Positions 1-7,105 are shown, numbered from the stretch's first letter. The stretch: 9,414 nucleotides of DNA from Novosphingobium sp. (GCA_027490345.1 JAIXYF010000136.1:1-9414), one strand, 5' to 3'. Notes: a model not told the origin generated them from the sequence alone. Numbers and translations: made by a program.

Positions 1-62
1 AGCAGGCTGTGCTTCACGACATCGGCGCTGTTGCCGGCGTGGAAGGAATGGCGATAATTCAC
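1..62 (-). CDS. rlmJ: 23S rRNA (adenine(2030)-N6)-methyltransferase RlmJ, 5' end only
   Basis: Only the first 20 codons lie in the window; the gene runs off the left edge. Reading the minus strand from the GTG at 62-60 gives a start MNYRHSFHAGNSADVVKHSL, which matches the highly conserved RlmJ N-terminus (E. coli begins with YRHSFHAGNHADVLKH after its first residues). RlmJ is a SAM-dependent enzyme that methylates N6 of A2030 in 23S rRNA. The start is well determined: an in-frame TGA sits three codons upstream (71-69) and GTG is the only start codon between it and the conserved YRHSFHAGN block. It is divergent from the aldehyde dehydrogenase gene. The identification rests on the motif alone, but that motif is very characteristic; the rest of the protein cannot be seen. 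Confidence 0.88.
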   Translation of the reverse strand, partial: MNYRHSFHAGNSADVVKHSL

Positions 63-126
63 TGCGCTTCAAAACCCTGACGTTCTGCCTTCACCAGCGC
101 TGCCGCGCGCGAGGTGATAGAACGCC

Positions 127-154
127 CGTATAGAGCCGGGCGGAAGCCTTTAAA
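127..154 (-). promoter_or_regulatory. candidate promoter for rlmJ
   Basis: On the minus strand a TTTAAA (154-149, 4/6 match to the -35 consensus) and a TATACG (132-127, 4/6 match to -10) are separated by 16 nt. Transcription would begin near 120, giving a leader of about 60 nt before the rlmJ GTG. The -10 lies in an 8-nt spacer between CGCCCG (123-128) and CGGGCG (137-142), a perfect 6-bp inverted repeat. This is a consensus match by eye only; alphaproteobacterial promoters are often weak matches, so it is tentative. Confidence 0.25.
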
Positions 155-299
155 GCACTTTTGCGCGAGGCCTCAGCCCGACAAAGTTGCACAGCGCGAT
201 CCGTTAGGTCACCTTACATTGACGGAACGGATGGGCTACAGCATTCAGGACTTCAAACCCGGCCGCACCGGCCCCAAGCAAGCGCAGGCACCACCGACC

Positions 300-1631
300 A
301 TGACGAACCCGACCGCAGCCGACCTCCTCCGCATCTTCGAACTTCAGCAGGCGAACCAGTGGAACGTGAAGGCCTCCAGCGCCGAGGTGCGCAAGGCCAA
401 GCTGGCGGGCCTGAAGGCCGCGGTCGAGGCGCATGCCGATGCCATCGTCGCCGCCGTGCTCGAAGACACGCGCAAACCCGAGGGCGAGATCCGCGTGACC
501 GAAGTGCTCAACGTCACCGCCAATATCCAGCGCAATATTGACAATCTCGATGCGTGGATGGCGCCGACCGAAGTCACGCCTTCGCTGAACCCGGCAGACG
601 CTGCGCAGATCCGCTATGAAGCGCGCGGCGTTTGCCTGATCCTGGGTCCGTGGAACTTCCCGCTGGGCCTCGCGCTCGGGCCGCTCGCCGCTGCCGTCGC
701 GGCGGGCAACACAGCCGTGGTCAAGCTCACCGATCTGTGCCCCGCCACCGCCAAGGTCGCCGCCAAGATCATCGCCGAAGCCTTCGATGAAAGCGAGGTC
801 GCGCTGGTGGAAGGCGATGTCAGCATCGCCACTGCGCTGCTCGAACTGCCGTTCAACCACATCTTCTTCACCGGCAGCACCCGCGTCGGCAAGATCGTGA
901 TGGCCGCCGCCGCCAAACACCTCGCCAGCGTCACGCTTGAACTCGGCGGCAAATCGCCCGTTATCCTCGATTCCGGCGCCGATATCGACAAGGTGGCGGC
1001 GCAGCTTGCCGGGGCCAAGCAGTTTAACGGGGGGCAGGCCTGCATTTCGCCGGACTATGTCTTCGTGCGCAAAGAACAGCAGGCGCAGCTCGTCGAAGGC
1101 TTCAAGACCAACGTCGCGAAGAACCTCTACGACGAGACCGGGGCGATCAAGAAGGAAAGCATCGCGCAGATCGTCAATCAGGCGAACTTCAACCGCGTGA
1201 AAGCGCTGTTCGATGATGCCGTGGCGCAAGGCGCGACTGTCGCCGTCGGCGGCACGATGGACGAGAGCGACCTCACAATTCACCCCACCCTGCTCACCGG
1301 CGTCACCCCGCAAATGAAGATCCTGCAGGAGGAAATCTTCGCCCCCGTCCTGCCGGTGATGAACTATGAAAGCATCGACCAAGCCATCGACTACATCGCC
1401 GAACGCGACAAGCCGCTGGCGCTCTATATCTACTCGGACGACGAAGCGAACATCGAGAAGGTGATAAGCCGCACCTCATCGGGCGGCATGACGATCAACG
1501 GCGTGTTCTCGCACTATCTTGAAAACCACCTGCCCTTCGGCGGTGTGAATGCCAGCGGATCGGGCAGCTATCACGGCTACTTCGGCTTCAAGGCTTTTTC
1601 GCATGAGCGCGCGATTTACCGGCATATGTGA
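300..1631 (+). CDS. NAD(P)-dependent aldehyde dehydrogenase, ALDH3-like
   Basis: A 443-residue cytoplasmic aldehyde dehydrogenase that oxidises an aldehyde to the carboxylate with NAD(P)+. Visible family landmarks, numbered from the ATG at 300: oxyanion Asn in PWNFP (N119), FTGSTRVG turn of the nucleotide fold (190-197), general base in LELGGKSP (E214), catalytic nucleophile in GGQACISPDY (C248), EEIFAPV (344-350) and a C-terminal SYHGYFGFKAFSHERAIY-type tail (423-440). CxxPDYV after the cysteine, the tail and the length point to the ALDH3/coniferyl-type branch, whose natural substrates are fatty or aromatic aldehydes; the substrate here is unknown. The usual KPSE cofactor motif reads KLTD (142-145). 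The frame is open upstream to 114, with ATGs at 114 and 231, but family homology begins just after 300, so that start is preferred; no start has a strong Shine-Dalgarno. It is transcribed alone, divergent from rlmJ. Confidence 0.9.
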   Translation: MTNPTAADLLRIFELQQANQWNVKASSAEVRKAKLAGLKAAVEAHADAIVAAVLEDTRKPEGEIRVTEVLNVTANIQRNIDNLDAWMAPTEVTPSLNPADAAQIRYEARGVCLILGPWNFPLGLALGPLAAAVAAGNTAVVKLTDLCPATAKVAAKIIAEAFDESEVALVEGDVSIATALLELPFNHIFFTGSTRVGKIVMAAAAKHLASVTLELGGKSPVILDSGADIDKVAAQLAGAKQFNGGQACISPDYVFVRKEQQAQLVEGFKTNVAKNLYDETGAIKKESIAQIVNQANFNRVKALFDDAVAQGATVAVGGTMDESDLTIHPTLLTGVTPQMKILQEEIFAPVLPVMNYESIDQAIDYIAERDKPLALYIYSDDEANIEKVISRTSSGGMTINGVFSHYLENHLPFGGVNASGSGSYHGYFGFKAFSHERAIYRHM

Positions 1632-1713
1632 GCAGAATAAGTGGTTGGCAGCATAACGTCCCCACCAGATACCTCAAGATTGTCCACTTCGGATGTATTA
1701 AATTTATTCTGCT

Positions 1714-1766
1714 TTGCAATGCACGAAAAACAGCGGGTCATAATGACTTTGTGCTGCACTCGTGCA
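1714..1766 (+). promoter_or_regulatory. candidate promoter with palindromic operator before the CsgG-like gene
   Basis: The 172-bp gap between the dehydrogenase stop (1631) and the next start (1804) contains an AT-rich island around 1695-1720. A TTGCAA (1714-1719) and CATAAT (1739-1744) are 19 nt apart, slightly longer than ideal. Just downstream lies the dyad TGCAC-TC-GTGCA (1755-1766), 5-bp arms with a 2-bp centre, placed where a repressor could block the start of transcription. A half-site-like TGCACG also occurs at 1720-1725, inside the proposed spacer. Reading these as a promoter and operator is inference from spacing and symmetry; no regulator is encoded next to it. Confidence 0.28.
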
Positions 1767-1803
1767 ATAATCATGCATAACGATTCGAATTGCGTGCGGG
1801 GGC

Positions 1804-2766
1804 ATGATGAAATTTCTGGTAGCGTCAGTAGCTGTTATTTCGTTGCTGAGTACGCAAGCGGTTGCCGAACCAAGGCAAGCGAAACCTTCGAACGCCGAAA
1901 AGCTCCAACGCAAGGCGCTGACCGACGTGCCCCGCTGCACCCGCAAGCTGGGCACGATCTCGATCATCGATGGCGACGACCCCAGCGGCTGGACCCAGTT
2001 CAGCCTTGCCCCGCCGCAAAAGCTGATCAAGGTTTTCGTGCAGCGCTCCGGGTGCTTCAATCTGGTCGATCGCGGCAGCGGTCTCGATGCAGCCAAGGCC
2101 GAACGGGCTATCGGCAACGAACTTGGTCTGCAGCGGCGCTCGAACGTCGGCCAGAACCAGATCAAGGCGGCTGACTATGTGCTGGTGGCCGAAGTTCAGG
2201 CCGCCAATGGCAATGCGCAAGGCAGCGGCGGGGCAGCCTTGATCGGTGGCATCATGGGCGGCGCGTTGGGCGGCCTGATCGGCGGCATCCGCAGCCGCAA
2301 GCTTGAAGCCAACACCGTGCTGTCGGTCACGAACGTGCGCACCACCGAAACGATCGCCACGGTTGAAGGCTATGCCGCCAAGAACGACATCGGCTTCGGT
2401 GCCGGCGGCGGCTTCTTCGGCGGAATCGGCGCCGGCGCGGTCGGCGGCGGGTATGATAGCACCGACATTGGCCGCATCGTGACGCTGGCCTTCATCGATG
2501 CCTATTCAAAACTGGTGACCGAGCTTGGCGGTGTCCAGCCGGGCGCAGAAGGCACGGCCGAAGCATCACCGACAAAGAGTTATGTCACCATCGCCCCCAG
2601 CACCATGCGCAAGACGGCAGCGGCAAGCGGCGCGATCATCCGCACCCTGCCGCCCGGTGCAACGGTCTATCCCACCGGCACCAAGGACGGCCTGTGGTGG
2701 GAAGTGGCCGACGAAAACGACAATGTCGGCTGGATGCTCAACACCAAGCTTCAACCGGCCCGATAG
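1804..2766 (+). CDS. secreted CsgG-like protein with C-terminal SH3 domain
   Basis: A 320-residue exported protein. Residues 1-21 form a signal peptide (MMKF n-region, hydrophobic core, AVA cleavage site before EP). Residues about 48-240 resemble the CsgG/HfaB/LpoB-type fold: a short strand (LGTISIIDGD), an amphipathic helix ending in a GCFNLVDR segment (83-90), a KAADYVLVAEV strand (121-131) and a late helix (228-240). Two glycine-rich stretches, 139-162 (GGxxGG zipper-like) and 196-216, interrupt this part. Residues about 258-318 are an SH3_3-type domain (YVTIAPSTMRK...GWMLNTKL), commonly a cell-wall-binding module. Classical CsgG proteins are outer-membrane lipoproteins, but there is no lipobox cysteine here; the first cysteines are C45 and C84. 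ATGs at 1804 and 1807 are both possible, with a GGGGG run directly upstream. A periplasmic envelope role is inferred; the precise function is unknown. Confidence 0.75.
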   Translation: MMKFLVASVAVISLLSTQAVAEPRQAKPSNAEKLQRKALTDVPRCTRKLGTISIIDGDDPSGWTQFSLAPPQKLIKVFVQRSGCFNLVDRGSGLDAAKAERAIGNELGLQRRSNVGQNQIKAADYVLVAEVQAANGNAQGSGGAALIGGIMGGALGGLIGGIRSRKLEANTVLSVTNVRTTETIATVEGYAAKNDIGFGAGGGFFGGIGAGAVGGGYDSTDIGRIVTLAFIDAYSKLVTELGGVQPGAEGTAEASPTKSYVTIAPSTMRKTAAASGAIIRTLPPGATVYPTGTKDGLWWEVADENDNVGWMLNTKLQPAR

Positions 2767-2775
2767 GCGGCGCGA

Positions 2776-3657
2776 TCAGACCAGCCCGGCATGCGCCAGC
2801 GCCGCATCCACTGCGGCGCGGGCGGCATCGCTGCACGGCACCAGCGGCAGGCGCAGTTCCTCGCCCAGCCAATCGTGCACCCGGCTCAGCGCATACTTCA
2901 CCGGGCCGGGTGAGGCATCTTCGAACATCGCATAGTGCAGCGGGTAGAGCAGATCGTTGATCTCGCGCGCCTTTTCAAAATCGCCCGCTGCGCAGGCCGC
3001 CTGAAAATCGGCGCACAGGCGCGGGGCGACATTGGCGGTAACGGAAATGCACCCCACCGCGCCCGCTGCATTGGCGGGAAGCGCGAGTTCATCATCGCCC
3101 GATAGCTGGCAGAAATGCTTGCCGATGCCCATGCGGTGATCGGTCACGCGGCTCAGGTCGCCGCTCGCGTCCTTGATGCCCACAATCTTTTCCGGATAGC
3201 GGCGCGCCAATTCGCACACCGTTTCGGGCAGGATGTCGGTCACCGTGCGGCCCGGCACGTTATAGAGAATGATCGGTAGTTCGTTGTTTTCGGCCAGATA
3301 GCCAAAGTGCGCGAGCAGGCCCGCCTGGCTCGGCCGGTTGTAATACGGCGCAACGCACAGTGCCGCCGCCGCGCCGCTCTTGCGTGAGAACGTCATGTGC
3401 ATATGCGCGTTCATCGTATCGTTGCTGCCGCAGCCCGCAATGATCGGCACACGCCCCGCCGCCTGCTCCACGCAAACCTCGATCACGCGGTGATGCTCAG
3501 CGTTCGAAAGGGTGGAGGATTCGCCCGTCGTGCCGCAAGGCACCAGCGCCGATGAGCCGTTCTCGATCTGCCAATCGACCAGCCGCCGAAACGCTTTTTC
3601 ATCGAACACCCCGCCGCGAAAAGGTGTCACCAAAGCCGGAATGGAGCCGGAAAACAT
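2776..3657 (-). CDS. dapA: 4-hydroxy-tetrahydrodipicolinate synthase
   Basis: DapA condenses pyruvate with L-aspartate-4-semialdehyde to give 4-hydroxy-tetrahydrodipicolinate, the first committed step to lysine and meso-diaminopimelate, which links it to peptidoglycan synthesis. The 293-residue length is typical of this (beta/alpha)8-barrel family. Active-site residues are all visible: GTTGES (T43/T44), PYYNRP (Y105/Y106), LYNVPGRT (Y132 and R137) and the Schiff-base lysine in GIKDASG (K162). These match E. coli T44/T45, Y107, Y133, R138 and K161 within one residue. The ATG at 3657 has a GAAGGG-like ribosome site upstream. It is divergent from slt with a 98-bp shared upstream region, and tail-to-tail with the CsgG-like gene with 9 nt between stops. 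Other pyruvate-dependent aldolases of the superfamily are possible, but the residue set fits DapA well. Confidence 0.95.
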   Translation of the reverse strand: MFSGSIPALVTPFRGGVFDEKAFRRLVDWQIENGSSALVPCGTTGESSTLSNAEHHRVIEVCVEQAAGRVPIIAGCGSNDTMNAHMHMTFSRKSGAAAALCVAPYYNRPSQAGLLAHFGYLAENNELPIILYNVPGRTVTDILPETVCELARRYPEKIVGIKDASGDLSRVTDHRMGIGKHFCQLSGDDELALPANAAGAVGCISVTANVAPRLCADFQAACAAGDFEKAREINDLLYPLHYAMFEDASPGPVKYALSRVHDWLGEELRLPLVPCSDAARAAVDAALAHAGLV

Positions 3658-3755
3658 GGACTTTGCCCTTCGATCTGCGCCACAAGGCGTTGCACTGACG
3701 CGCCGCCCTATGCCGGAGCGCCGCCGAAACGCCTGATAGGAAGACGAAACCCGGA

Positions 3756-5783
3756 ATGTCCAGCATGGAGATCAGTGTGAAGTGGCGAAAGCTCCTGCTG
3801 GCGACTGCATTGCTGCCCGTCATGGCCGCCTCGGCAGCCTGCCGCGCCAGCGATAATGATGCAGGCGGCGCGGCATGGGATGCGGCGCGCGCGCGGCTGA
3901 TCGCGCAAGGCCAGGGCCCGATGGCGCAGGCGATCAGTCGCTGGCAGATGCTGATCGGCTCGGACCGGTTTGCCTTTGGCGATTATGCCGGCTTCATCAT
4001 GAGCTACCGGGGCTTTCCCGAAGAAACCAAGCTGCGCCGCTACGCTGAAGCCGCGCTTGATCGCCAATCAGCTGAAGCCAGCAGCATTACCGCCTATTTC
4101 GACCGGGTGCCCCCGCTCACCAACTCGGCCCGCGCACAGTATGCCCTTGCGCTGAAAGCGCTGGGCCGCCCCGAGGCCGATGCGCAGGCGCGCGCGGCAT
4201 GGCGCGGCGGACCGATGAGCGAGGCCGCGGAGACCGCGATCCTGAGCCTGTGGGGCAGCACCTTCACGCCTGACGATCAGGACGCGCGGATGGAAGCCCT
4301 GCTCTGGGCGGGCAATCCCTCCCCGGCTGCGCGCCAGACCGCGCGCCTTTCTTCAACGCGCCGCGCGCTGTTTGCCGCGCGCCAGGCCACGCTGATCGGG
4401 CTCGATCCTTATGCAGCGGCGGAAGGCACCAGCGGCGAGGTGCTGAATTCAGATCCCGGCTTCGTGTGGTCGCGCGCGCGCCAATTGCGCCGACAGGGCA
4501 ATAGCACCGCCGCGCAGGCACTGATCGCGGGCCGCCCGCTGCTGGCCCGCCCGCCGCTGAGCCGCGAGAAGTGGGTGGACGAACTGCTCGCCAATGCGCG
4601 CGGCGCCGCGGCCGCAGGGGACGCGCGCACGGCCTATCGCATCGCCGCCGGGATCGACGATGCTTTCGCGCGGGGGGAGGATATCAGCCAGCTCCCCTAT
4701 GATCTGCGCGATGATTACACCTCGCTGATGTGGCTGGGCGGCCAGCAGGCGCTGCGCCAGTTGGGCAGCGGACGCGAGGCTGCGCCGCTGTTCTGGCGCT
4801 ATGGCGCGGCTGCGCGCACCCCGGGCACGCGCTCCAAGGGCTTCTACTGGGCTGGCCTTGCCGCTGCGCAGGCGGGGCAAAGCGCAGAGGCGCAGCGCTA
4901 TTTCGAACTGGCCGCCGCTTATGCCGATCAGTTCTACGGCCTCCTCGCACTCGAACGGCTCGGCCGCCCGGTGCCGCGCTTTGCGCCCGCCGCCGATGTC
5001 CAGCCCACGGCAGAGGAACGCGCCCGCTTCAACGCCTCGCCCCTCACGCAAGCGGTGCGCGAAGCCGCGCGTGATGCCGATTGGCGCACCACCGTGCGTT
5101 TCTTCCGCGAAATCAGCGAGCAGCAGCAGACGGAGGGCCAGCACGTCCTCGTCGCGCAATTGGCGCGCGAGATTGGCCGCCGCGATCTGGGCGTCATCGT
5201 GGGCCAAGCTGCCGCTGCGCGCGGCTACCTCGATTTCCAGCACATCGCCTTCCCGGTCATCCCCGTGCCGCAGGGCTACGAACACGCCTGGACGATGATC
5301 CACGCCATCGCGCGGCAGGAAAGCCAGTTTGCGCAGAACGCCGTCAGCCACGCCGGTGCGCGCGGGCTGATGCAACTGATGCCCCCCACCGCCAATGAAG
5401 AGGCGGGCAAGCTGGGCCTTGCTTATTCCACCAGCGCGCTGATCGAGGATGCCGGGTTCAATCTCCAGCTCGGCGGATCGTATTTCCAGCGCCTGCTGAG
5501 ATACTACAACGGCAGCTATCCGCTGGCCATCGCAGCCTACAACGCGGGCGCGGGCAATGTGAACAAGTGGCTGCGCGCCAATGGCGATCCCAGAACCGGC
5601 CAAGGTACGGGAGGCGTCGGCTGGATCGACTGGCTGGAGCGCATCCCGCTATCCGAAACGCGCAACTATGTGCAGCGGGTGATGGAAAACGCCGTGGTCT
5701 ATGAAGCGATGCACCCGGACAAGGCCACCCACACCGGCGGCAATCCGCTCAGCCACTTCCTCGGCAAACCCACGCCGGGTTGA
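3756..5783 (+). CDS. slt: soluble lytic murein transglycosylase (GH23, Slt70-like)
   Basis: Periplasmic enzyme that cleaves the MurNAc-GlcNAc bond of peptidoglycan to leave 1,6-anhydro-MurNAc ends. The 675-residue form is close to E. coli Slt70 (645). Order: signal peptide (residues about 8-29, WRKLLLATALLPVMAASA), a long alanine-rich helical superhelix (about 50-490, with TPR-like pairs such as GFYWAGLAAAQAG), then the C-terminal SLT domain (about 505-645). Catalytic signatures are ARQESQF with E522 as the acid, GARGLMQLMPPTA (534-546) and AAYNAGAGNV (593-602). The ATG at 3756 is the longest start; a GTG at 3777 has a better ribosome site (GGAG at 3767-3770, 6-nt spacing) and gives a cleaner signal peptide beginning MKWRKLLL. 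The cysteine after SAA gives a weak lipobox, but ASA cleavage by signal peptidase I looks likelier. Divergent from dapA, tail-to-tail with the next gene, 3 nt apart. Confidence 0.93.
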   Translation: MSSMEISVKWRKLLLATALLPVMAASAACRASDNDAGGAAWDAARARLIAQGQGPMAQAISRWQMLIGSDRFAFGDYAGFIMSYRGFPEETKLRRYAEAALDRQSAEASSITAYFDRVPPLTNSARAQYALALKALGRPEADAQARAAWRGGPMSEAAETAILSLWGSTFTPDDQDARMEALLWAGNPSPAARQTARLSSTRRALFAARQATLIGLDPYAAAEGTSGEVLNSDPGFVWSRARQLRRQGNSTAAQALIAGRPLLARPPLSREKWVDELLANARGAAAAGDARTAYRIAAGIDDAFARGEDISQLPYDLRDDYTSLMWLGGQQALRQLGSGREAAPLFWRYGAAARTPGTRSKGFYWAGLAAAQAGQSAEAQRYFELAAAYADQFYGLLALERLGRPVPRFAPAADVQPTAEERARFNASPLTQAVREAARDADWRTTVRFFREISEQQQTEGQHVLVAQLAREIGRRDLGVIVGQAAAARGYLDFQHIAFPVIPVPQGYEHAWTMIHAIARQESQFAQNAVSHAGARGLMQLMPPTANEEAGKLGLAYSTSALIEDAGFNLQLGGSYFQRLLRYYNGSYPLAIAAYNAGAGNVNKWLRANGDPRTGQGTGGVGWIDWLERIPLSETRNYVQRVMENAVVYEAMHPDKATHTGGNPLSHFLGKPTPG

Positions 5784-5786
5784 GGC

Positions 5787-5990
5787 TCAGTCAGGCAGCA
5801 TGTCCTGCAGGCGGGCCAGCAGCTTCTGGATGTTGAGCGCGGCCAGCTTGAAGGTCTCGATATCGTCCTTGTTACCACCGGCGCGGGCTTCCTCGGCGGC
5901 TTCGGCATAGCCTTCGAGGTCTGCCTCAAGAGCGTCCACCAGAATCTCGAGTTCGTCTTCGGTCAGGGTCAGCGCGATGGTCTTGGCCAT
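5787..5990 (-). CDS. small acidic helical protein, unknown function
   Basis: A 67-residue protein that I do not recognise. The ATG at 5990 is preceded by GAGGA at good spacing, which makes it a real start; longer readings upstream have no ribosome site and no natural beginning. It is strongly acidic (16 Asp/Glu against 6 Lys/Arg by hand count) and has no Cys or Trp. The sequence suggests a helical hairpin: TEDELEILVDALEADLEGYAEA (about 10-31) and DIETFKLAALNIQKLLARLQDML (about 43-65), joined by an ARAGGNKD turn. No signal peptide or membrane segment is visible, so it is probably cytoplasmic. It is divergent from greB with 95 bp between them and convergent with slt. Its translation signal and regular heptad-like hydrophobics support a genuine gene; function is not assignable. 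Confidence 0.78.
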   Translation of the reverse strand: MAKTIALTLTEDELEILVDALEADLEGYAEAAEEARAGGNKDDIETFKLAALNIQKLLARLQDMLPD

Positions 5991-6085
5991 GGAATCCTCG
6001 TTGCAATAAGCGGTCGGCCCTGCCCTAGTCGCCGCCCCGCACGGGGGCAACCTTCCATGCCGCCGCTTCCCCCGCTACAGCCCTC

Positions 6086-6580
6086 ATGATGCAATCCGAT
6101 GGCAACCCGATCACTCCCTCCGGCATGGCCGCCCTGCGCGCGCGCTATGATCATCTGCTGGGCACCGAACGCCCCGCGATTGTCGAGGTTGTCAGCTGGG
6201 CGGCGGGCAACGGCGACCGGTCCGAAAACGGCGATTATCTTTATGGCCGCAAGCGGATGCGCGAGATTGACCGCGAGCTGAACTTTCTGGCCAAGCGCAT
6301 GAAAGCCGCCCGCGTGATCGACCCGGCCCGCCAGCCGGACCAGAGCCGCGTGCTGTTTGGCGCAACAGTGGAAATCGCCGACGAGGACGACGCGCGCATG
6401 GTCCTTACCCTGGTGGGCGACGACGAGCAGGACGCCACCGCCCGCCGCATCGGCTGGAGTGCGCCCATCGCCCGCGCGCTGCGCGGCGCGAAAGTGGGAG
6501 ACTTGCGCAAGGTGCAGCTGCCCGGCGGGGAGAAGGAATGGGAAGTCATCGCGGTCCGATATCCCGCGCCAGACCAGTGA
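6086..6580 (+). CDS. greB: transcription elongation factor GreB
   Basis: A 164-residue Gre factor. These proteins enter the RNA polymerase secondary channel and stimulate cleavage of backtracked RNA. The N-terminal coiled coil (about 10-78) carries the diagnostic tip GDRSENGDY (43-51); D44 and E47 correspond to the acidic tip residues that coordinate the catalytic Mg2+. It continues YGRKRMREIDRELNFLAKRM (51-72), the GreB-like basic helix, then a C-terminal FKBP-like domain (about 86-160) with VLFGATVEIADEDD, SAPIARALRGAKVGD and EWEVIAVRY. GreB rather than GreA is preferred because of YGRKRMREIDREL and the basic helix; some uncertainty remains. Tandem ATGs at 6086 and 6089 both lack a clear Shine-Dalgarno, which hints at leaderless or weak initiation. 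It ends 6 nt before the stop of the convergent TspO gene. Confidence 0.92.
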   Translation: MMQSDGNPITPSGMAALRARYDHLLGTERPAIVEVVSWAAGNGDRSENGDYLYGRKRMREIDRELNFLAKRMKAARVIDPARQPDQSRVLFGATVEIADEDDARMVLTLVGDDEQDATARRIGWSAPIARALRGAKVGDLRKVQLPGGEKEWEVIAVRYPAPDQ

Positions 6581-6586
6581 GGCCCT

Positions 6587-7105
6587 TCAGCGAAACGGCG
6601 CGTTGAGCCGCACGATCGCCCAATTGAGCCACGCGGCAAAGCTCACCCACGCCAGATAGGGCAGGATCAGCTTGGCCGCGAACGGCGAGATCGGCCACAG
6701 CCCCACCACCAGCGCGACGAGCGACGCCCACAGGAACACGACCTCGATCAAGGCCCAATCCGGCCGCCGCAGCTTGAAGAACAGCGGGCTCCAGAGCAGG
6801 TGGCAGGTGGCATTCACGCCAAACAGAATGAGCACACTGGTGTGCGCCGCGTCCGTTGTCGCCGCATCCCACGCCGCTGCTGCAGACCACGCCGCCAGCC
6901 CCAGAATCACCGTCCACGCTGGGCCGAACAGCCAGTTCGGCGGCTGGAGCCGGGGTTTCCTGAGGTTGGCATACCAGGGCCCGATCGGCGTCATCAACCC
7001 GCCCACCACGGCAAGCGCAATCGCACCGCCAGCCGCAACGAGGACACTTGTGGAGATCACGGGCGCAGGCCAATCATGCGGGAGGAAGCAAGCAGCCCCC
7101 TCCAT
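6587..7105 (-). CDS. tspO: TspO/MBR-family membrane protein (tryptophan-rich sensory protein)
   Basis: A five-helix integral membrane protein of the TspO/peripheral benzodiazepine receptor family. Members bind tetrapyrroles and sterols; in photosynthetic alphaproteobacteria they modulate pigment gene expression. Signature segments: PWYANLRKPRLQPPNWLFGPAWT (43-65), NATCHLLWSPLFF (98-110) and PYLAWVSFAAWLNWAIVRLN (149-168). Hydrophobic spans are roughly 18-37, 60-78, 90-108, 117-136 and 143-165. The protein is Trp-rich, as expected. The ATG at 7105 gives 172 residues but has no ribosome site; a GTG at 7060 (residue 16) would give 157 residues, closer to the usual bacterial length of about 160, but also lacks one. 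The actual ligand cannot be told from sequence. It is convergent with greB, with a repeat-rich 517-bp region upstream. Confidence 0.88.
   Translation of the reverse strand: MEGAACFLPHDWPAPVISTSVLVAAGGAIALAVVGGLMTPIGPWYANLRKPRLQPPNWLFGPAWTVILGLAAWSAAAAWDAATTDAAHTSVLILFGVNATCHLLWSPLFFKLRRPDWALIEVVFLWASLVALVVGLWPISPFAAKLILPYLAWVSFAAWLNWAIVRLNAPFR

Noticed and set aside
123..142. CGCCCG/CGGGCG hairpin as a terminator
   Set aside because: Only 6-bp arms, no T-run, and it lies upstream of both divergent genes, where a terminator is not expected.
204..1382. 392-codon open frame on the minus strand
   Set aside because: It lies wholly antisense to the aldehyde dehydrogenase, which has intact catalytic motifs. 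Its translation is rich in Arg, Gly and His with no recognisable domain, as expected for the antisense frame of a high-GC gene.
1641..2174. 177-codon plus-strand frame overlapping the CsgG-like gene start
   Set aside because: Its first part covers the AT-rich promoter region and the rest is out of frame with the signal-peptide-bearing gene; no ribosome site or domain.
4449..5603. 384-codon open frame on the minus strand
   Set aside because: Antisense to the lytic transglycosylase; low-complexity Arg/Ala composition and no motif. It is a high-GC shadow frame.
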